Assembly (NCBI GenBank): GCA_023423405.1
Contig: JAFAFR010000003.1
Span: forward strand, 124,001 to 188,000
Direction of reading: 5' to 3'
DNA length: 64,000 nt
Source: Bacteroidota bacterium
Lineage (GTDB): Bacteria > Bacteroidota > Bacteroidia > Chitinophagales > Chitinophagaceae
Part shown: in pieces, positions 52,688-63,400 of the stretch
Layout: each line of letters opens with the position of its first letter
How positions within the stretch are numbered: the stretch's first letter is position 1
The notes under the pieces: generated by a model
Databases searched by the model: none
Told to the model about the DNA's origin: nothing
What the model saw: only the letters and a program-made list of their open reading frames with translations
Made by a program: the position numbers and the translations under genes

Positions 52688-54220
52688 ATGAAACATACAA
52701 CGAAATTCTTCACAATAGCAGCAACAACAATGCTTGCCATCAGCTCATGCAGCAAAAAGCTCGATCTTTCGCCGGTAAGCAGCATCAGCGACAATAATTA
52801 CTGGCAAACACCCGAACAGGTAGATGCTTTTGTATCGGGCATTCATATTGCTTTCAGAAATAACACGTCCGCCTTCCAGTACCTGGGCGAAATGCGTGCA
52901 GATATTTTCGGAACAGATCCCGGATCCAGTTCCGCTTTCACCGGGGAGGCAACCCAGGGTGTGGAACGCACCTGGAACAATACCCTCGACCTCGATAACC
53001 CGGGTGTAGGCAATTTTGGAAACTTCTATTTCAACATCAACCAGTTGAACCTGCTGATCAGCAAGCTGAACCAGATCAATACCGTATCTGCCGCCAACAG
53101 GAATTATTACCTGGGCGAGGCTCATGGCATGCGTGCTTTCTATTATTTCCAGTTGTTGCGCTCCTGGGGAAAAGTGATCATTCAAACCGAACCAACAACT
53201 TCCATTGATGTTTCCGATCTCGCTAAAGCGGCTTCCAGTGAAGATTCTGTAATGCTGCTTATTAAATCCGACATCGACAACTCCATCAGCAACTTCGGCC
53301 CCGACTATTCTTTCCGTAACAAAAAAGGAAACTGGTCCAAGGCAGCTTCTTTAATGCTGAAAGCCGAAGTGTATTTGTGGACAAGTTACCGGGGCGGTGG
53401 AACAGCCGATGCCGGCACGGCAGCCAATGCGCTGACAGATATCCAGAACAATGTGCCTGGCCTCATCCTGCTTCCCTCCTATGCAAACATCTTTGCAAGC
53501 GGCAACAATGGAAACAACGAAATCATCTTTGCGATCCACAACCAACTGAACGAAGCCAACCTTCCTTTTTCCGGAACCTTCCTGCCACAGTCGGGGCTGA
53601 TCGCCAACTTTTACGATTCCGTTGGGAACAGGAAATTTGATGTAGCGACCGATAACTGGGGCGGTTTGTTAAGAGCGCCTGTGAAAATTGCCAGTTTCCG
53701 GAAGTTTTCGGATGGCGACAGCAGGAAGTGGGCATCCATACAACCGGCCTACACTTTTGCCGGCGGCCAGTATACGATAGCAGGTTGTTTTGCGGGCAAA
53801 TACAAAGGCGAGCAAAACGCCGGTGCAAGGGCTTATACCAACGACTTCCCCATTTACCGGTATGCCGACCTGCTGCTGTTGCTGGCAGAAGCAAAGACCA
53901 TCCTGGGACAGGATCCATCGACCGAAATCAACCTGGTGCGGGCAAGGGCCTATGGTGCAAACTACGATGCCGGTACACTGGGATACCCGAACCAGGCAAT
54001 AGACGCCGACCCCCGGGAAGCCATTCTGCAGGAACGCTTTTTCGAATTTGTATTTGAAGGAAAAAGATGGTACGACCTCAGAAGGATGGGTGATAATTAT
54101 GTGTACAGTTATACCAACATACCACCGTCTGATTCCTATAAATTGCTTTGGCCGCTGGACAGAACATCCTTAACCAACAACAGGGCATTGCGACAAAACC
54201 CAGGCTATCCCGCTTTTTAG
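52688..54220 (+). CDS. nanU: SusD/RagB-family lipoprotein of the sialic acid locus (NanU-like)
   Basis: 510 residues from the ATG at 52688; an in-frame TTG at 52670 is less likely. Lipobox LAISSCSKK with mature Cys21. The SusD core includes NYYLGEAHGMRAFYYFQLLRSWG, YRYADLLLLLAEAKTIL and the C-terminal RFFEFVFEGKRWYDLRRMG. As partner of the SusC at 49366 it is expected to bind sialic acid or sialylated glycans at the surface. A stable hairpin follows in the gap before the lyase gene. Confidence 0.92.
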   Translation: MKHTTKFFTIAATTMLAISSCSKKLDLSPVSSISDNNYWQTPEQVDAFVSGIHIAFRNNTSAFQYLGEMRADIFGTDPGSSSAFTGEATQGVERTWNNTLDLDNPGVGNFGNFYFNINQLNLLISKLNQINTVSAANRNYYLGEAHGMRAFYYFQLLRSWGKVIIQTEPTTSIDVSDLAKAASSEDSVMLLIKSDIDNSISNFGPDYSFRNKKGNWSKAASLMLKAEVYLWTSYRGGGTADAGTAANALTDIQNNVPGLILLPSYANIFASGNNGNNEIIFAIHNQLNEANLPFSGTFLPQSGLIANFYDSVGNRKFDVATDNWGGLLRAPVKIASFRKFSDGDSRKWASIQPAYTFAGGQYTIAGCFAGKYKGEQNAGARAYTNDFPIYRYADLLLLLAEAKTILGQDPSTEINLVRARAYGANYDAGTLGYPNQAIDADPREAILQERFFEFVFEGKRWYDLRRMGDNYVYSYTNIPPSDSYKLLWPLDRTSLTNNRALRQNPGYPAF

Positions 54221-54257
54221 CAAAAACTTCTTTTCCATATAAATATTCCTAAACTTC

Positions 54258-54296
54258 GTGGCAGGCAGGGTCCGCGCTCCATGATCCTGCCGCCAC
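54258..54296 (+). other. intercistronic hairpin between susD and the lyase gene
   Basis: GTGGCAGGCAGG (54258-54269) pairs with CCTGCCGCCAC (54286-54296), leaving one bulged A and a 16-nt loop. There is no T tract, so it is not a standard terminator. It may protect the upstream susCD message from 3' decay and so raise transporter over enzyme expression. Confidence 0.5.
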
Positions 54297-54318
54297 CAAC
54301 CTAATACCTTTCATTCCA

Positions 54319-55263
54319 ATGGAAATAACACATCTAAAAGGCCTTATTGCCGCACCGTTTACGCCCATGCACGAAAACGGCGCCCTCAACCTGTCGGTCG
54401 TACCTGCTTATTACCAATTGCTCAAAGCCAACGGGAACACCGGCGCTTTTATCTGCGGCTCCACGGGAGAGGGCGTTTCCTTAACGCTTGCCGAAAAAAA
54501 GGCCGTCATCACTGCGTGGGCAAACTGTACAAAAAACGATCCGGACTTTACAGTAATGGCGTTGGTAGGCGGCACCTGTATCTCCGATTGTATAGAACTG
54601 GCAAAATTCTCGCAGCAGGCAGGCATTTATGCCGCTTCATTTACGGCGCCCTTTTATTTCAAACCGGCAACGGTGGCCATGCTGGCAGCCTGCTGCAAAG
54701 CCATTGCGGACGAAATACCCGGCATGCCTTTTTACTATTATCACATCCCCGTACTGAACGGCGTTGGATTTTCTATGTACGAGTTGCTGCAGGCGGTAGA
54801 CGGCAGCATTCCAAACTTCGCGGGCATTAAGTATACACACGAAGACTTCATGGACTTTCTTTCCTGCCTTCGTTTCAGGAACGGCAAATACGACATGCTC
54901 TGGGGAAGGGATGAGAACATGCTGCCGGCACTGGCAACAGGTGCAAAAGGCGCAGTGGGAAGCACTTTTAACTATGCAGCCCCGCTCTATCATCAATTGA
55001 CAGATGCGTTTAACAACAACGACCTGGAAGCGGCCCGGGCCCTGCAACAGCAGTCGATCGATATGATCTCCCTGTTGGGCAAATACGGCGGCATTGCTAC
55101 CGGTAAAGCATATATGAAATTGATAGGAATGGATTGCGGGGAATTCCGGCTGCCTGTTAAGAACATGGACAGACAGGCTTTTGAATCGTTTAAACAGGAT
55201 GCCCAACAATTGAACTTCAGTAATTTCTGCTCCCGCTTACCTGCCGCGGCAATTGCACAGTAA
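54319..55263 (+). CDS. nanA: N-acetylneuraminate lyase
   Basis: 314 residues of the class I aldolase DapA/NanA family. GSTGE (48-52) is the carboxylate-binding loop, Y141 in YYHIPVLNGVG is the proton-relay tyrosine, and K171 in AGIKYTHED is the Schiff-base lysine. It splits N-acetylneuraminate into N-acetylmannosamine and pyruvate in the cytosol. Context decides between NanA and DapA: it is surrounded by sialidase, mutarotase and epimerase genes. The stop codon shares a base with the next start (TAATGA). Confidence 0.93.
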   Translation: MEITHLKGLIAAPFTPMHENGALNLSVVPAYYQLLKANGNTGAFICGSTGEGVSLTLAEKKAVITAWANCTKNDPDFTVMALVGGTCISDCIELAKFSQQAGIYAASFTAPFYFKPATVAMLAACCKAIADEIPGMPFYYYHIPVLNGVGFSMYELLQAVDGSIPNFAGIKYTHEDFMDFLSCLRFRNGKYDMLWGRDENMLPALATGAKGAVGSTFNYAAPLYHQLTDAFNNNDLEAARALQQQSIDMISLLGKYGGIATGKAYMKLIGMDCGEFRLPVKNMDRQAFESFKQDAQQLNFSNFCSRLPAAAIAQ

Positions 55264-56405
55264 TGAATCATTCCTTCCATATTATTTTATCTGTCATCTG
55301 CATGAGTGTATCGTTGCACGCCTGCACGCACAACGACCGGCGTGCCGTAGAATGGAAACTGGCGGGAAATATTCCCCATCCCGGTAAAGGCGTAGCCGGG
55401 CCTGTGGCAGGCATACACAACAACATGCTGCTGGTTGCCGGGGGATCCAACTTTCCCGACAGCATGCCCTGGCTGGGTGGCAAAAAAAGATACTACAGCG
55501 ATGGATCTGTTTTCAGAAAAGAGCAGCAGGATTCCCTGGTTTACGATACTTCTTTTCATCTTCCTTTCAATCTTGCTTATGCCGCCTGCTGTAGCACGCC
55601 GGCCGGCATTGTAGCAGCGGGCGGTGAAAATGAAACAGGCCCCGGCAACAAGGTATTGCTGATAACCTGGAATAAACCCGGAAATGCAGGCATCACTTAC
55701 CTTCCCGACCTTCCATTTCCAGTTACCAATGCTGCCATAACCTGCAGCAATAACAAAGTGTACCTGGCTGGCGGTGAATCAGGAAGCAGGGTGTCAGATA
55801 ATTTTTTAGTGCTTGACCTGGCAGATACCGCAGCGGGATGGAAACGGCTTCCCAACCTGCCCCAACCCGTTTCACATGCATTGCTGATCGTTCAGTTCAA
55901 TGGCGCGGATAACTGTATCTACCTGGTAGGTGGCCGCAAAAGAAAGGCCGATGGCATCAGCGATCTCTATGCCCATACTTTTGAATTCAATCTGATCAAA
56001 GAACAATGGTCGCAAAAAAAATCCCTGCCTTATGCACTTTCCGCGGGCACTGGCGTGGCCGCAGGCAACCATTCAATAGTATTGTTCGGTGGAGACAAAG
56101 GCGAAACCTTTCACCAGGCGGAAACGATTATCGCAGCTATCCAGGCAGAAAAAGATACGATAAGAAAACAGCAATTACTGGCAGAAAGAGCAGCATTGCA
56201 AGCCTCCCATCCCGGATTCAGCAAAGAGATACTGCTGTACAATACCCGGGAAGACAACTGGACGATCATTGGCTCAATGCCCTTTGATACGCCGGTCACC
56301 ACAACCGCCATACAAGATGGAAATGAAATATTCATTCCTGCCGGTGAAATAAAGGCAGGCGTAAGAACGCCCAGGATCCTGTCGGCAAAGATCCACCTCC
56401 GCTAA
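55263..56405 (+). CDS. nanM: N-acetylneuraminate mutarotase-like kelch protein
   Basis: 380 residues. Signal with lipobox-like SLHACTHN (Cys21), so probably a periplasmic lipoprotein. Six kelch-type blades of a cyclically permuted mutarotase: MLLVAGGSNFPDSMPW, GIVAAGGENETG, NKVYLAGGESGSRVSDN, CIYLVGGRKRKADG and SIVLFGGDKGETFHQAE. NanM converts the alpha anomer released by sialidase to the beta anomer used for transport. It overlaps nanA by 1 nt. Confidence 0.92.
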   Translation: MNHSFHIILSVICMSVSLHACTHNDRRAVEWKLAGNIPHPGKGVAGPVAGIHNNMLLVAGGSNFPDSMPWLGGKKRYYSDGSVFRKEQQDSLVYDTSFHLPFNLAYAACCSTPAGIVAAGGENETGPGNKVLLITWNKPGNAGITYLPDLPFPVTNAAITCSNNKVYLAGGESGSRVSDNFLVLDLADTAAGWKRLPNLPQPVSHALLIVQFNGADNCIYLVGGRKRKADGISDLYAHTFEFNLIKEQWSQKKSLPYALSAGTGVAAGNHSIVLFGGDKGETFHQAETIIAAIQAEKDTIRKQQLLAERAALQASHPGFSKEILLYNTREDNWTIIGSMPFDTPVTTTAIQDGNEIFIPAGEIKAGVRTPRILSAKIHLR

Positions 56406-56431
56406 CCGCACAAACAGACCATGATGGTAAT

Positions 56432-57673
56432 ATGATGGGCATTCAAACAAAATACAAAACGGTTTATCCCTGGATAGTTGTCGCGCTGCTATGGGTGGTG
56501 GCGTTGTTAAACTATATGGACAGGCAAATGCTCAGTACCATGCGGCCGTCCATGCAGCAGGATATTGCCGAATTGCAGTCGGCCACCAATTTCGGGTACC
56601 TGATGGCCATTTTCCTCTGGATCTATGGCTTCATGAGCCCGGTATCGGGCATGATCGCCGACAGGCTCAACCGGAAATGGCTGATCGTTGTAAGCCTCTT
56701 TGTATGGAGCGGCGTCACTTACGCCATGGGCTATGCGACCACTTTCCGGCAATTGTATTTTTTGCGGGCCGTCATGGGCATCAGCGAAGCTTTATACATT
56801 CCCGCCGGCCTTTCGCTGATTGCCGATTACCATTCCGACAAAACACGTTCGCTTGCCATTGGCATTCACATGACGGGTTTGTATGTCGGACAGGCGCTGG
56901 GAGGATTTGGCGCAACGATTGCCGCCAGGTTTTCCTGGCACCAGGCCTTTCACTGGTTCGGACTAACGGGTGTCGCATACGCTGTTCTGCTGCTGTTCTT
57001 CCTGGAAGAAAAAGCCACACCCACAACAGAAGCCCCTGCCAAAGGGAACAAACCTTCCATCCTGAAAGGATTCGGCGTTCTGTTTACAAATTTCTCCTTC
57101 TGGATCATCCTTTTTTATTTCGCCATTCCTTCCTTGCCCGGCTGGGGCATTAAGAACTGGTTGCCCACGCTTTTTGCCAACAACCTGAAGATCGATATGT
57201 CGGCCGCCGGTCCCATTTCCACCATCACCATTGCGGCTTCCTCTTTCCTGGGCGTCATCTCCGGCGGGCTCTTATCAGACCGCTGGGTGCAGAAAAACCT
57301 CCGCGGCAGGATCTACACAAGCGCCATCGGCCTGGCATTGACCATCCCGGCCCTCCTGCTCATAGGGTTCGGAACCTCCCTCTTTCACGTTGTGGCGGCA
57401 GCGCTTTGTTTTGGCTTTGGATATGGCATGTTCGACGCGAACAATATGCCCATACTCTGCCAGTTTGTACCGTCAAAATACCGGGCAACGGCCTACGGCC
57501 TCATGAATATGACCGGCGTTTTTGCAGGCGCTTTCATTACGGATCTTTTGGGTAAGTCGACCGATGCCGGCAACCTGGGAAAAAGCTTTGCCATGCTCAG
57601 CGGCGTGGTGCTCATCGCATTGCTTGTGCAGCTTTATTTCTTACGTCCCAAACCAGCACCCGAAAACAACTAA
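56432..57673 (+). CDS. nanT: MFS transporter, probable sialic acid permease (NanT-like)
   Basis: 413 residues with about 12 membrane helices. Typical MFS loop signature GMIADRLNRKWLIVVSLFVW between helices 2 and 3, LNYMDRQMLSTMRPSMQQDI at the end of helix 1 (shared by anion:cation and hexuronate-type symporters), and the second-half counterpart GGLLSDRWVQKNLRGR. It would carry N-acetylneuraminate across the inner membrane. Assignment to sialic acid is from position between mutarotase and sialidase. Confidence 0.88.
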   Translation: MMGIQTKYKTVYPWIVVALLWVVALLNYMDRQMLSTMRPSMQQDIAELQSATNFGYLMAIFLWIYGFMSPVSGMIADRLNRKWLIVVSLFVWSGVTYAMGYATTFRQLYFLRAVMGISEALYIPAGLSLIADYHSDKTRSLAIGIHMTGLYVGQALGGFGATIAARFSWHQAFHWFGLTGVAYAVLLLFFLEEKATPTTEAPAKGNKPSILKGFGVLFTNFSFWIILFYFAIPSLPGWGIKNWLPTLFANNLKIDMSAAGPISTITIAASSFLGVISGGLLSDRWVQKNLRGRIYTSAIGLALTIPALLLIGFGTSLFHVVAAALCFGFGYGMFDANNMPILCQFVPSKYRATAYGLMNMTGVFAGAFITDLLGKSTDAGNLGKSFAMLSGVVLIALLVQLYFLRPKPAPENN

Positions 57674-57702
57674 CCCTGTTTCAGCACGTTTAAAAAAGGC
57701 TC

Positions 57703-59286
57703 ATGAAAAAATACTTCTTCCTTGTATGTTGTTTAACGTTCATTGTATCGGGCATTTCAGCGAAAGAGAACATTCCCCGGAAAGTTGGTGTGCCTGCAAA
57801 AGACAGATTTCCCGCCAATGAAATGACCCTGCTGGCCAGGCCCCATTCCGTTCCCGTTCTGAAAGGGCTGGCCGCAAATCCTGTACTGCAGGTAATCGCT
57901 TCCGTACCCGCTGGCGGCCCTGCACAGGCACTCAAAGCACTGCAATGCAGCTTAAACGACTACAGGCAGGTAGAAAAAATAGACGTCTACTTAACTGGTG
58001 CAGAGCCGTTCTCGACGAGCAATCTTCTTGCCTCGTACAAGCCAGCGGCAAACAATTTCAACATTCCCGTTGCGCTTACCATTCAACCCGGACTAAAGTT
58101 CATCTGGTTCAGCATCGTCCTGAAAAGCGAAGCAGCCATCAACCGCACCATCGAGCTTCGTTGTAAAAAAATGATCGACGGTGCGGGAAAACCACTGCCG
58201 GTTAAAGAAGAAGCGGGAAACTATAAAAGACATACCGGTTCGGTTGTCCGCAAAGCCGGCGACGACCAGGTGAACACTTACCGCATTCCGGGGATCGTAC
58301 AAACCGATAAGGGAACCCTTATTGCCGTGTACGACATCCGTTACACCAACAGCCGCGACCTTCCCGGTTACATCGATATCGGGATGAGCCGCAGCGAAGA
58401 CAGCGGTCGAAGCTGGCAGCCCATGAAAATGATCATGACCATGGGAGGCGCCAACGACAACAGCGGCGTAGGCGATCCCACCATCCTTTTCGATGCAACA
58501 ACAAAAACCATTTGGGTTGCCGGCCTATGGAGCAAAGGCAATCATTCCATTGCAGGGTCCATAGGCGGACTTTCTCCCGATTCAACCGGCCAGTTCTTGC
58601 TGGTAAGCAGCAAAGACGATGGCCACACCTGGTCGCAGCCCGAGAACATCACGCCACAAATAAAGGTCCCCGAATGGAAGATCCTGTTCCAGGGACCTGG
58701 CGCCGGCATTGTTACACAGGACGGAAAACTCGTTTTTCCCGCACAGTACTGGGATGCTGCGAACATACCCCATTCCACCATCATCTTCAGCGAAGACCAG
58801 GGCAGGTCCTGGACCGGAAAAATAACCGGCCCGAAAGCCAATACCACCGAAAGCCAGGTGATAGAAACAGAACCGGGAACACTTATGCTGAACATGCGCG
58901 ACAACCGCGGCACTTTCAGAAGCGTATCGACCACCACCGACCTGGGAAAAACATGGACAGAACACAGCAGTTCCTACAACAGCCTGCCCGATCCCGTGTG
59001 CATGGGAAGCCTGCTGAAAACCCGCGTAAACCTGAAGGGCGTTACAAAAGAAGTGCTGTTCTTCAGCAACCCCGCAACAACCTCGGGCCGCTACAACATC
59101 ACCATTAAAGCAAGCCTCGATATGGGAAAAACATGGTTACCCGCCCATGAGTTGCTGCTGGATGCAAGAGAATCCTATGGTTATTCCTGCCTGACCCGGA
59201 TCGACGACAATACCATTGGCATATTGTACGAAGGCATAAAAGACCTGTATTTCGTAAGCATACCCGTAAAAGATGTTCTCAAATAA
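57703..59286 (+). CDS. nanH: exo-alpha-sialidase (GH33)
   Basis: 527 residues with signal peptide (VCCLTFIVSGISA). An N-terminal beta-sandwich (about 25-165) precedes the six-bladed propeller. The YRIP motif (193-196, the FRIP equivalent) supplies the first arginine of the triad; other candidate arginines are R399 or R402 and R463. Five Asp boxes are visible: SEDSGRSW (231), SKDDGHTW (303), SEDQGRSW (363), TTDLGKTW (411) and SLDMGKTW (471). A tyrosine in ESYGYSCL (about 492-494) fits the nucleophile. It cleaves terminal sialic acid from glycans, in the periplasm or at the surface. Confidence 0.96.
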   Translation: MKKYFFLVCCLTFIVSGISAKENIPRKVGVPAKDRFPANEMTLLARPHSVPVLKGLAANPVLQVIASVPAGGPAQALKALQCSLNDYRQVEKIDVYLTGAEPFSTSNLLASYKPAANNFNIPVALTIQPGLKFIWFSIVLKSEAAINRTIELRCKKMIDGAGKPLPVKEEAGNYKRHTGSVVRKAGDDQVNTYRIPGIVQTDKGTLIAVYDIRYTNSRDLPGYIDIGMSRSEDSGRSWQPMKMIMTMGGANDNSGVGDPTILFDATTKTIWVAGLWSKGNHSIAGSIGGLSPDSTGQFLLVSSKDDGHTWSQPENITPQIKVPEWKILFQGPGAGIVTQDGKLVFPAQYWDAANIPHSTIIFSEDQGRSWTGKITGPKANTTESQVIETEPGTLMLNMRDNRGTFRSVSTTTDLGKTWTEHSSSYNSLPDPVCMGSLLKTRVNLKGVTKEVLFFSNPATTSGRYNITIKASLDMGKTWLPAHELLLDARESYGYSCLTRIDDNTIGILYEGIKDLYFVSIPVKDVLK

Positions 59287-59294
59287 ATAAAGAG

Positions 59295-60482
59295 ATGAGT
59301 TATACAAAGGAAGATCTAACGCGGCTGAAAAATTTCTATACCACCCGGTTGCTGAACGATACAATACCCTTCTGGTTTCCGCGATCCTTCGATACGGAAT
59401 ACGGTGGCTACCTGCTCATGCGCGATGCAGACGGATCATTGATCGACGACGATAAAGCCGTGTGGATACAGGGGCGCGCGGTTTGGCTGCTCTCCACTTT
59501 GTACAACACCGTAGAGAAAAAACAGGAGTGGCTCGATGGCGCCAGACTGGGTTACGATTTTCTGAACAGGCACTGTTTCGACCGCGACGGTCAAATGTTC
59601 TTTCACGTCAACCGCGAAGGAAAACCCATCCGTAAAAGAAGGTATTTCTTTTCCGAAACCTTTTATGTGATCGCAGCAGCGGCCTATGCCAAAGCAAGCG
59701 GCGATAAACAGGCCGCAGAAAACGCGCGGAGAATATTCGGTGAATGCCTTACCTATAGTACGGGCGAGAAAAAATTTCAGCCCAAATTCGAAGACACCCG
59801 GCAGTCAAAAGGCATTGGCGTTCCCATGATCATGATGAACACGGCACAGCAATTAAGAGAAACCATTGGCGATCCCCGCTGCGATTCATGGATAACAACA
59901 TGGATACAGGAAATAGAAAGCTTTTTTGTAAAAGACGATATCCGTTGCGTCATGGAACAGGTAGCACCCGACGGCAGCATCATCGATCACATCGACGGCC
60001 GAACCCTGAACCCCGGCCACGCTATTGAAGGCGCCTGGTTCATCCTGCACGAAGCCATGCACCGGAACCACGACAAACACCTCGTTGAACTGGGCTGCAA
60101 AATGCTCGACTACATGTGGGAAAGAGGATGGGACAAGGAATACGGCGGCATCCTGTATTTCAGGGATGTACATCACAAACCGGTACAGGAATACTGGCAG
60201 GATATGAAGTTCTGGTGGCCGCAGAATGAAACCATCATCGCAACCCTGCTTGCCTGCCTGCTGACCGGGAATGAAAAATACGCCACCTGGCACAGGATGA
60301 TCCACGATTATGCCTACACGCATTTCCACGATAAAAAAAATGGTGAATGGTTTGGCTACCTGCACCGCGATGGAACGGTAGCGCAAACGGCAAAAGGAAA
60401 CCTGTTCAAAGGACCTTTTCATTTGCCGAGGCAGGAGTGGTATTGTATGCAAGTACTGGACCAATTCACAAATCCGCGATAA
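59295..60482 (+). CDS. nanE: AGE-family epimerase (N-acylglucosamine 2-epimerase)
   Basis: 395 residues, (alpha/alpha)6 barrel, no signal peptide. Typical segments: PFWFPRSFDTEYGGYLLMRD, KAVWIQGRAVWLLSTLYN, HAIEGAWFILHEAM (catalytic His region), DKEYGGILYF and MKFWWPQNETIIATLLA. In Bacteroides this enzyme type turns N-acetylmannosamine directly into N-acetylglucosamine, replacing the ManNAc kinase route. No NanK-type kinase is present here, which fits that pathway. Its stop codon overlaps the next start by one base. Confidence 0.92.
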   Translation: MSYTKEDLTRLKNFYTTRLLNDTIPFWFPRSFDTEYGGYLLMRDADGSLIDDDKAVWIQGRAVWLLSTLYNTVEKKQEWLDGARLGYDFLNRHCFDRDGQMFFHVNREGKPIRKRRYFFSETFYVIAAAAYAKASGDKQAAENARRIFGECLTYSTGEKKFQPKFEDTRQSKGIGVPMIMMNTAQQLRETIGDPRCDSWITTWIQEIESFFVKDDIRCVMEQVAPDGSIIDHIDGRTLNPGHAIEGAWFILHEAMHRNHDKHLVELGCKMLDYMWERGWDKEYGGILYFRDVHHKPVQEYWQDMKFWWPQNETIIATLLACLLTGNEKYATWHRMIHDYAYTHFHDKKNGEWFGYLHRDGTVAQTAKGNLFKGPFHLPRQEWYCMQVLDQFTNPR

Positions 60483-63400
60483 TGAACCCTCGCATGCTGT
60501 TACGGCTTTCCGTGCTCCTATTGCCCTTAACCGGCCTCGCACAATTGCAGACTGCTCCCATATTTGCCGATAACATGGTGCTGCAAAGAGACAGGCCCGT
60601 GCATATCTGGGGGAAAGCCGCCCCCGGCAACAGGGTAACGGTTCATTTTGCAGGCGGGCAGCAAAGCGCTGTTATAGCCAGTGACTCTTCCTGGCATCTT
60701 TACTTCCCTGCTCAAAAATCCAATATCCATCCGCAATCCATCCTGATCAAATCGGGCGCAGAGGTCCTAACGATCAAAAACCTGCTCATAGGCGACCTGT
60801 GGATCTGCTCCGGGCAATCCAATATGGAATTTCCCATGACGAAGGAAGCCCATTTCAGGCAGGAAGCCCCGGAGGCAAACCAACCCCTTATACGACTCTG
60901 TAACCCGCCTCCCGCAGGACGATACGTTTACGGAACCGCTTATACCGATTCCTTAAGCAGGCGGCTCACGAAAGACAGCTTTTATCGCTGGAATGGATGG
61001 AACACCTGCGACAGCAACACGGTAAAAGAGTTCAGTGCCGTCGCTTACTATTTCGCCAAAAAAGTGGTACAGTCAGAAAACATTCCCATCGGTCTGATCA
61101 ATCTTTCTATTGGCGGCGCCCCCGCGGAAACATTCATCAGCAGGGAAGCCCTGGCAGCCACCGCACAGTTCCGTAATAAAGTGAAACCCGGAAACTGGCT
61201 GAACAACAACGATCTTCCGGAATGGGTAAGAGAAAGGGGCAGGCAAAATGTAGGCGACAACAACAATAACTATGCCGATGACCTCGGCCCCAACCATGCC
61301 TACAAACCCGGCTTCGCATATGCCTGCGGCATTGAGCCCCTGCTACCCATGCCCATAAAAGGGATCATCTGGTACCAGGGCGAAAGCAATTCGCTGGAAC
61401 CCGCAAGGGTAGAGGAATACAGGGATCTGCTGCATTTAATGATCAACGACTACCGGAAAAAATGGAAGCAGCCGGCAATGCCTTTTTACTGGGTGCAGTT
61501 GTCTTCCATCGACACCACCAATTACCGGTCGCAGTACTGGCCCCTGTTCCGGAACGAACAAAGACTATTGCTGAGCGAAATACAACACGGCGGCATGGCC
61601 GTTTGCAGCGACCTGGGATTTAAAACCGATGTTCATCCTACGAACAAAAAAGACGTGGGCGAACGCCTGGCAAACTGGGCATTGTACGATGCCTATCATA
61701 AAAAGATCGTCCCATCAGGCCCCCTGCCTTTGAAGGCCGGTTATAAAAACAATACCCTGGTCATTAATTTCCAATATGCAGATGGCCTGAAGACCTCCGA
61801 TGGAAAAGCAGTGCGCGGCTTTTCCATCAACGGCCAAACAACTGTTCCCGCCACCATCCGCAACAATAGCATCGTTATTGAGACCACAACAAAACCCGCG
61901 TTCATTTACTATGCCTGGCAGCCATATACCGACGCCAACCTGGTAAATGCAGCAGGACTTCCGGCATCAACTTTTAAAATTGAGGTGCAGGAAGCCCTTC
62001 CCTCCTTCCCCGATTCCCTGTTCTCCACCTATTACTGGCAGCGGGTCACCCACTTCAACACCCTGCCTGCAACCAAAGACGATATCATATTCCTGGGGAA
62101 CAGCATCACTGACGGAGCTGAATGGAGCGAACTGTTCAACGATAGCAGGATAAAAAACCGTGGCATCAGCGGGGATATCACCGCGGGCGTCCTTAACCGG
62201 CTGCAGGAAATTACGCAACGAAAACCTGCAAAGGTCTTTTTGCTGATCGGCACCAACGACCTTGCCAGAAATATTCCGCCCGACAGCATCGCAAAGAATA
62301 TCCTGTCCATCTGTGCCTATATCAGGCAGGAGAGCCCCGCTACGGCTTTGTTTGTGCAGAGCATCCTGCCGGTCAGTGACCATTATAAAAAGTTTACTGC
62401 GCATACAGGTAAGGGTGAGCAGATACAACAACTCAATGCCCTGCTAAAACAACATGCGGAACAATACCGGTACCGTTTTATTGATCTTTTTTCTTCTTTT
62501 TGCGATAGTAGCGGAAAACTTAAAAGCAGCCTCACTAACGACGGTTTACACCTTACGGGCAAAGCCTACCTGCTGTGGAAACACCTGCTGTATCCTTATG
62601 TATATGGCTTGCAGCAACAACCTGCTCTTGTTCCGCTTCCCCGGAAAATGACTTTTCGTAAAGAATGTTTTCCGCTCTATGCCTGTAAAAATATTTTTAT
62701 CTCCGCCGATAGCCTCCTGGGCAATGCCGTACAATTACAACAGCAGTTGCAACAGAAAGGAGTATATGCAGAAATCAGTTCAGCCCCAACAACCAACGAT
62801 GGCCCCCGCATCGAATGCAGAATAGCTAAAGTACCGGCCCCCACCTGCGAAAACGAAGCCTATACGCTGGAAATATCCTCTTCAAAAATTGTCCTCACGG
62901 CCAATACACGCCATGGACTGTTTAATGCCATGCAAACACTGCTGCAACTGGCGCGCGACAATACCATGATCGATGGCTGCACCATCCACGACTGGCCTGC
63001 CTTTTCCTGGAGAGCTTATATGGTGGACGTAGGAAGAAATTTTCAGTCGCTCGACCTGCTGAAGCAACAGATCGATGTCATGAGCCGCTACAAGCTCAAC
63101 ATCTTTCATTTTCACTTTACGGAGGACATCGCCTGGCGCCTGCACAGCAACCTGTACCCAACACTCACGGCGCCTGAAAACATGCAACGCAACAAAGGCA
63201 TGCATTATTCAGAGAACGACCTGAAGGAGCTGATCGCCTATTGCAGGGAAAGATACATTATACTTGTGCCGGAAATTGACATGCCGGGCCACAGCGCCGC
63301 TTTCAAAAGAGCCATGGGCGTGGATATGCAATCCGATTCAGGACTTACAATTGTCAAGCGCCTGCTTAAAGAATTTTGCGATACCTACGACCTGCCCTAT

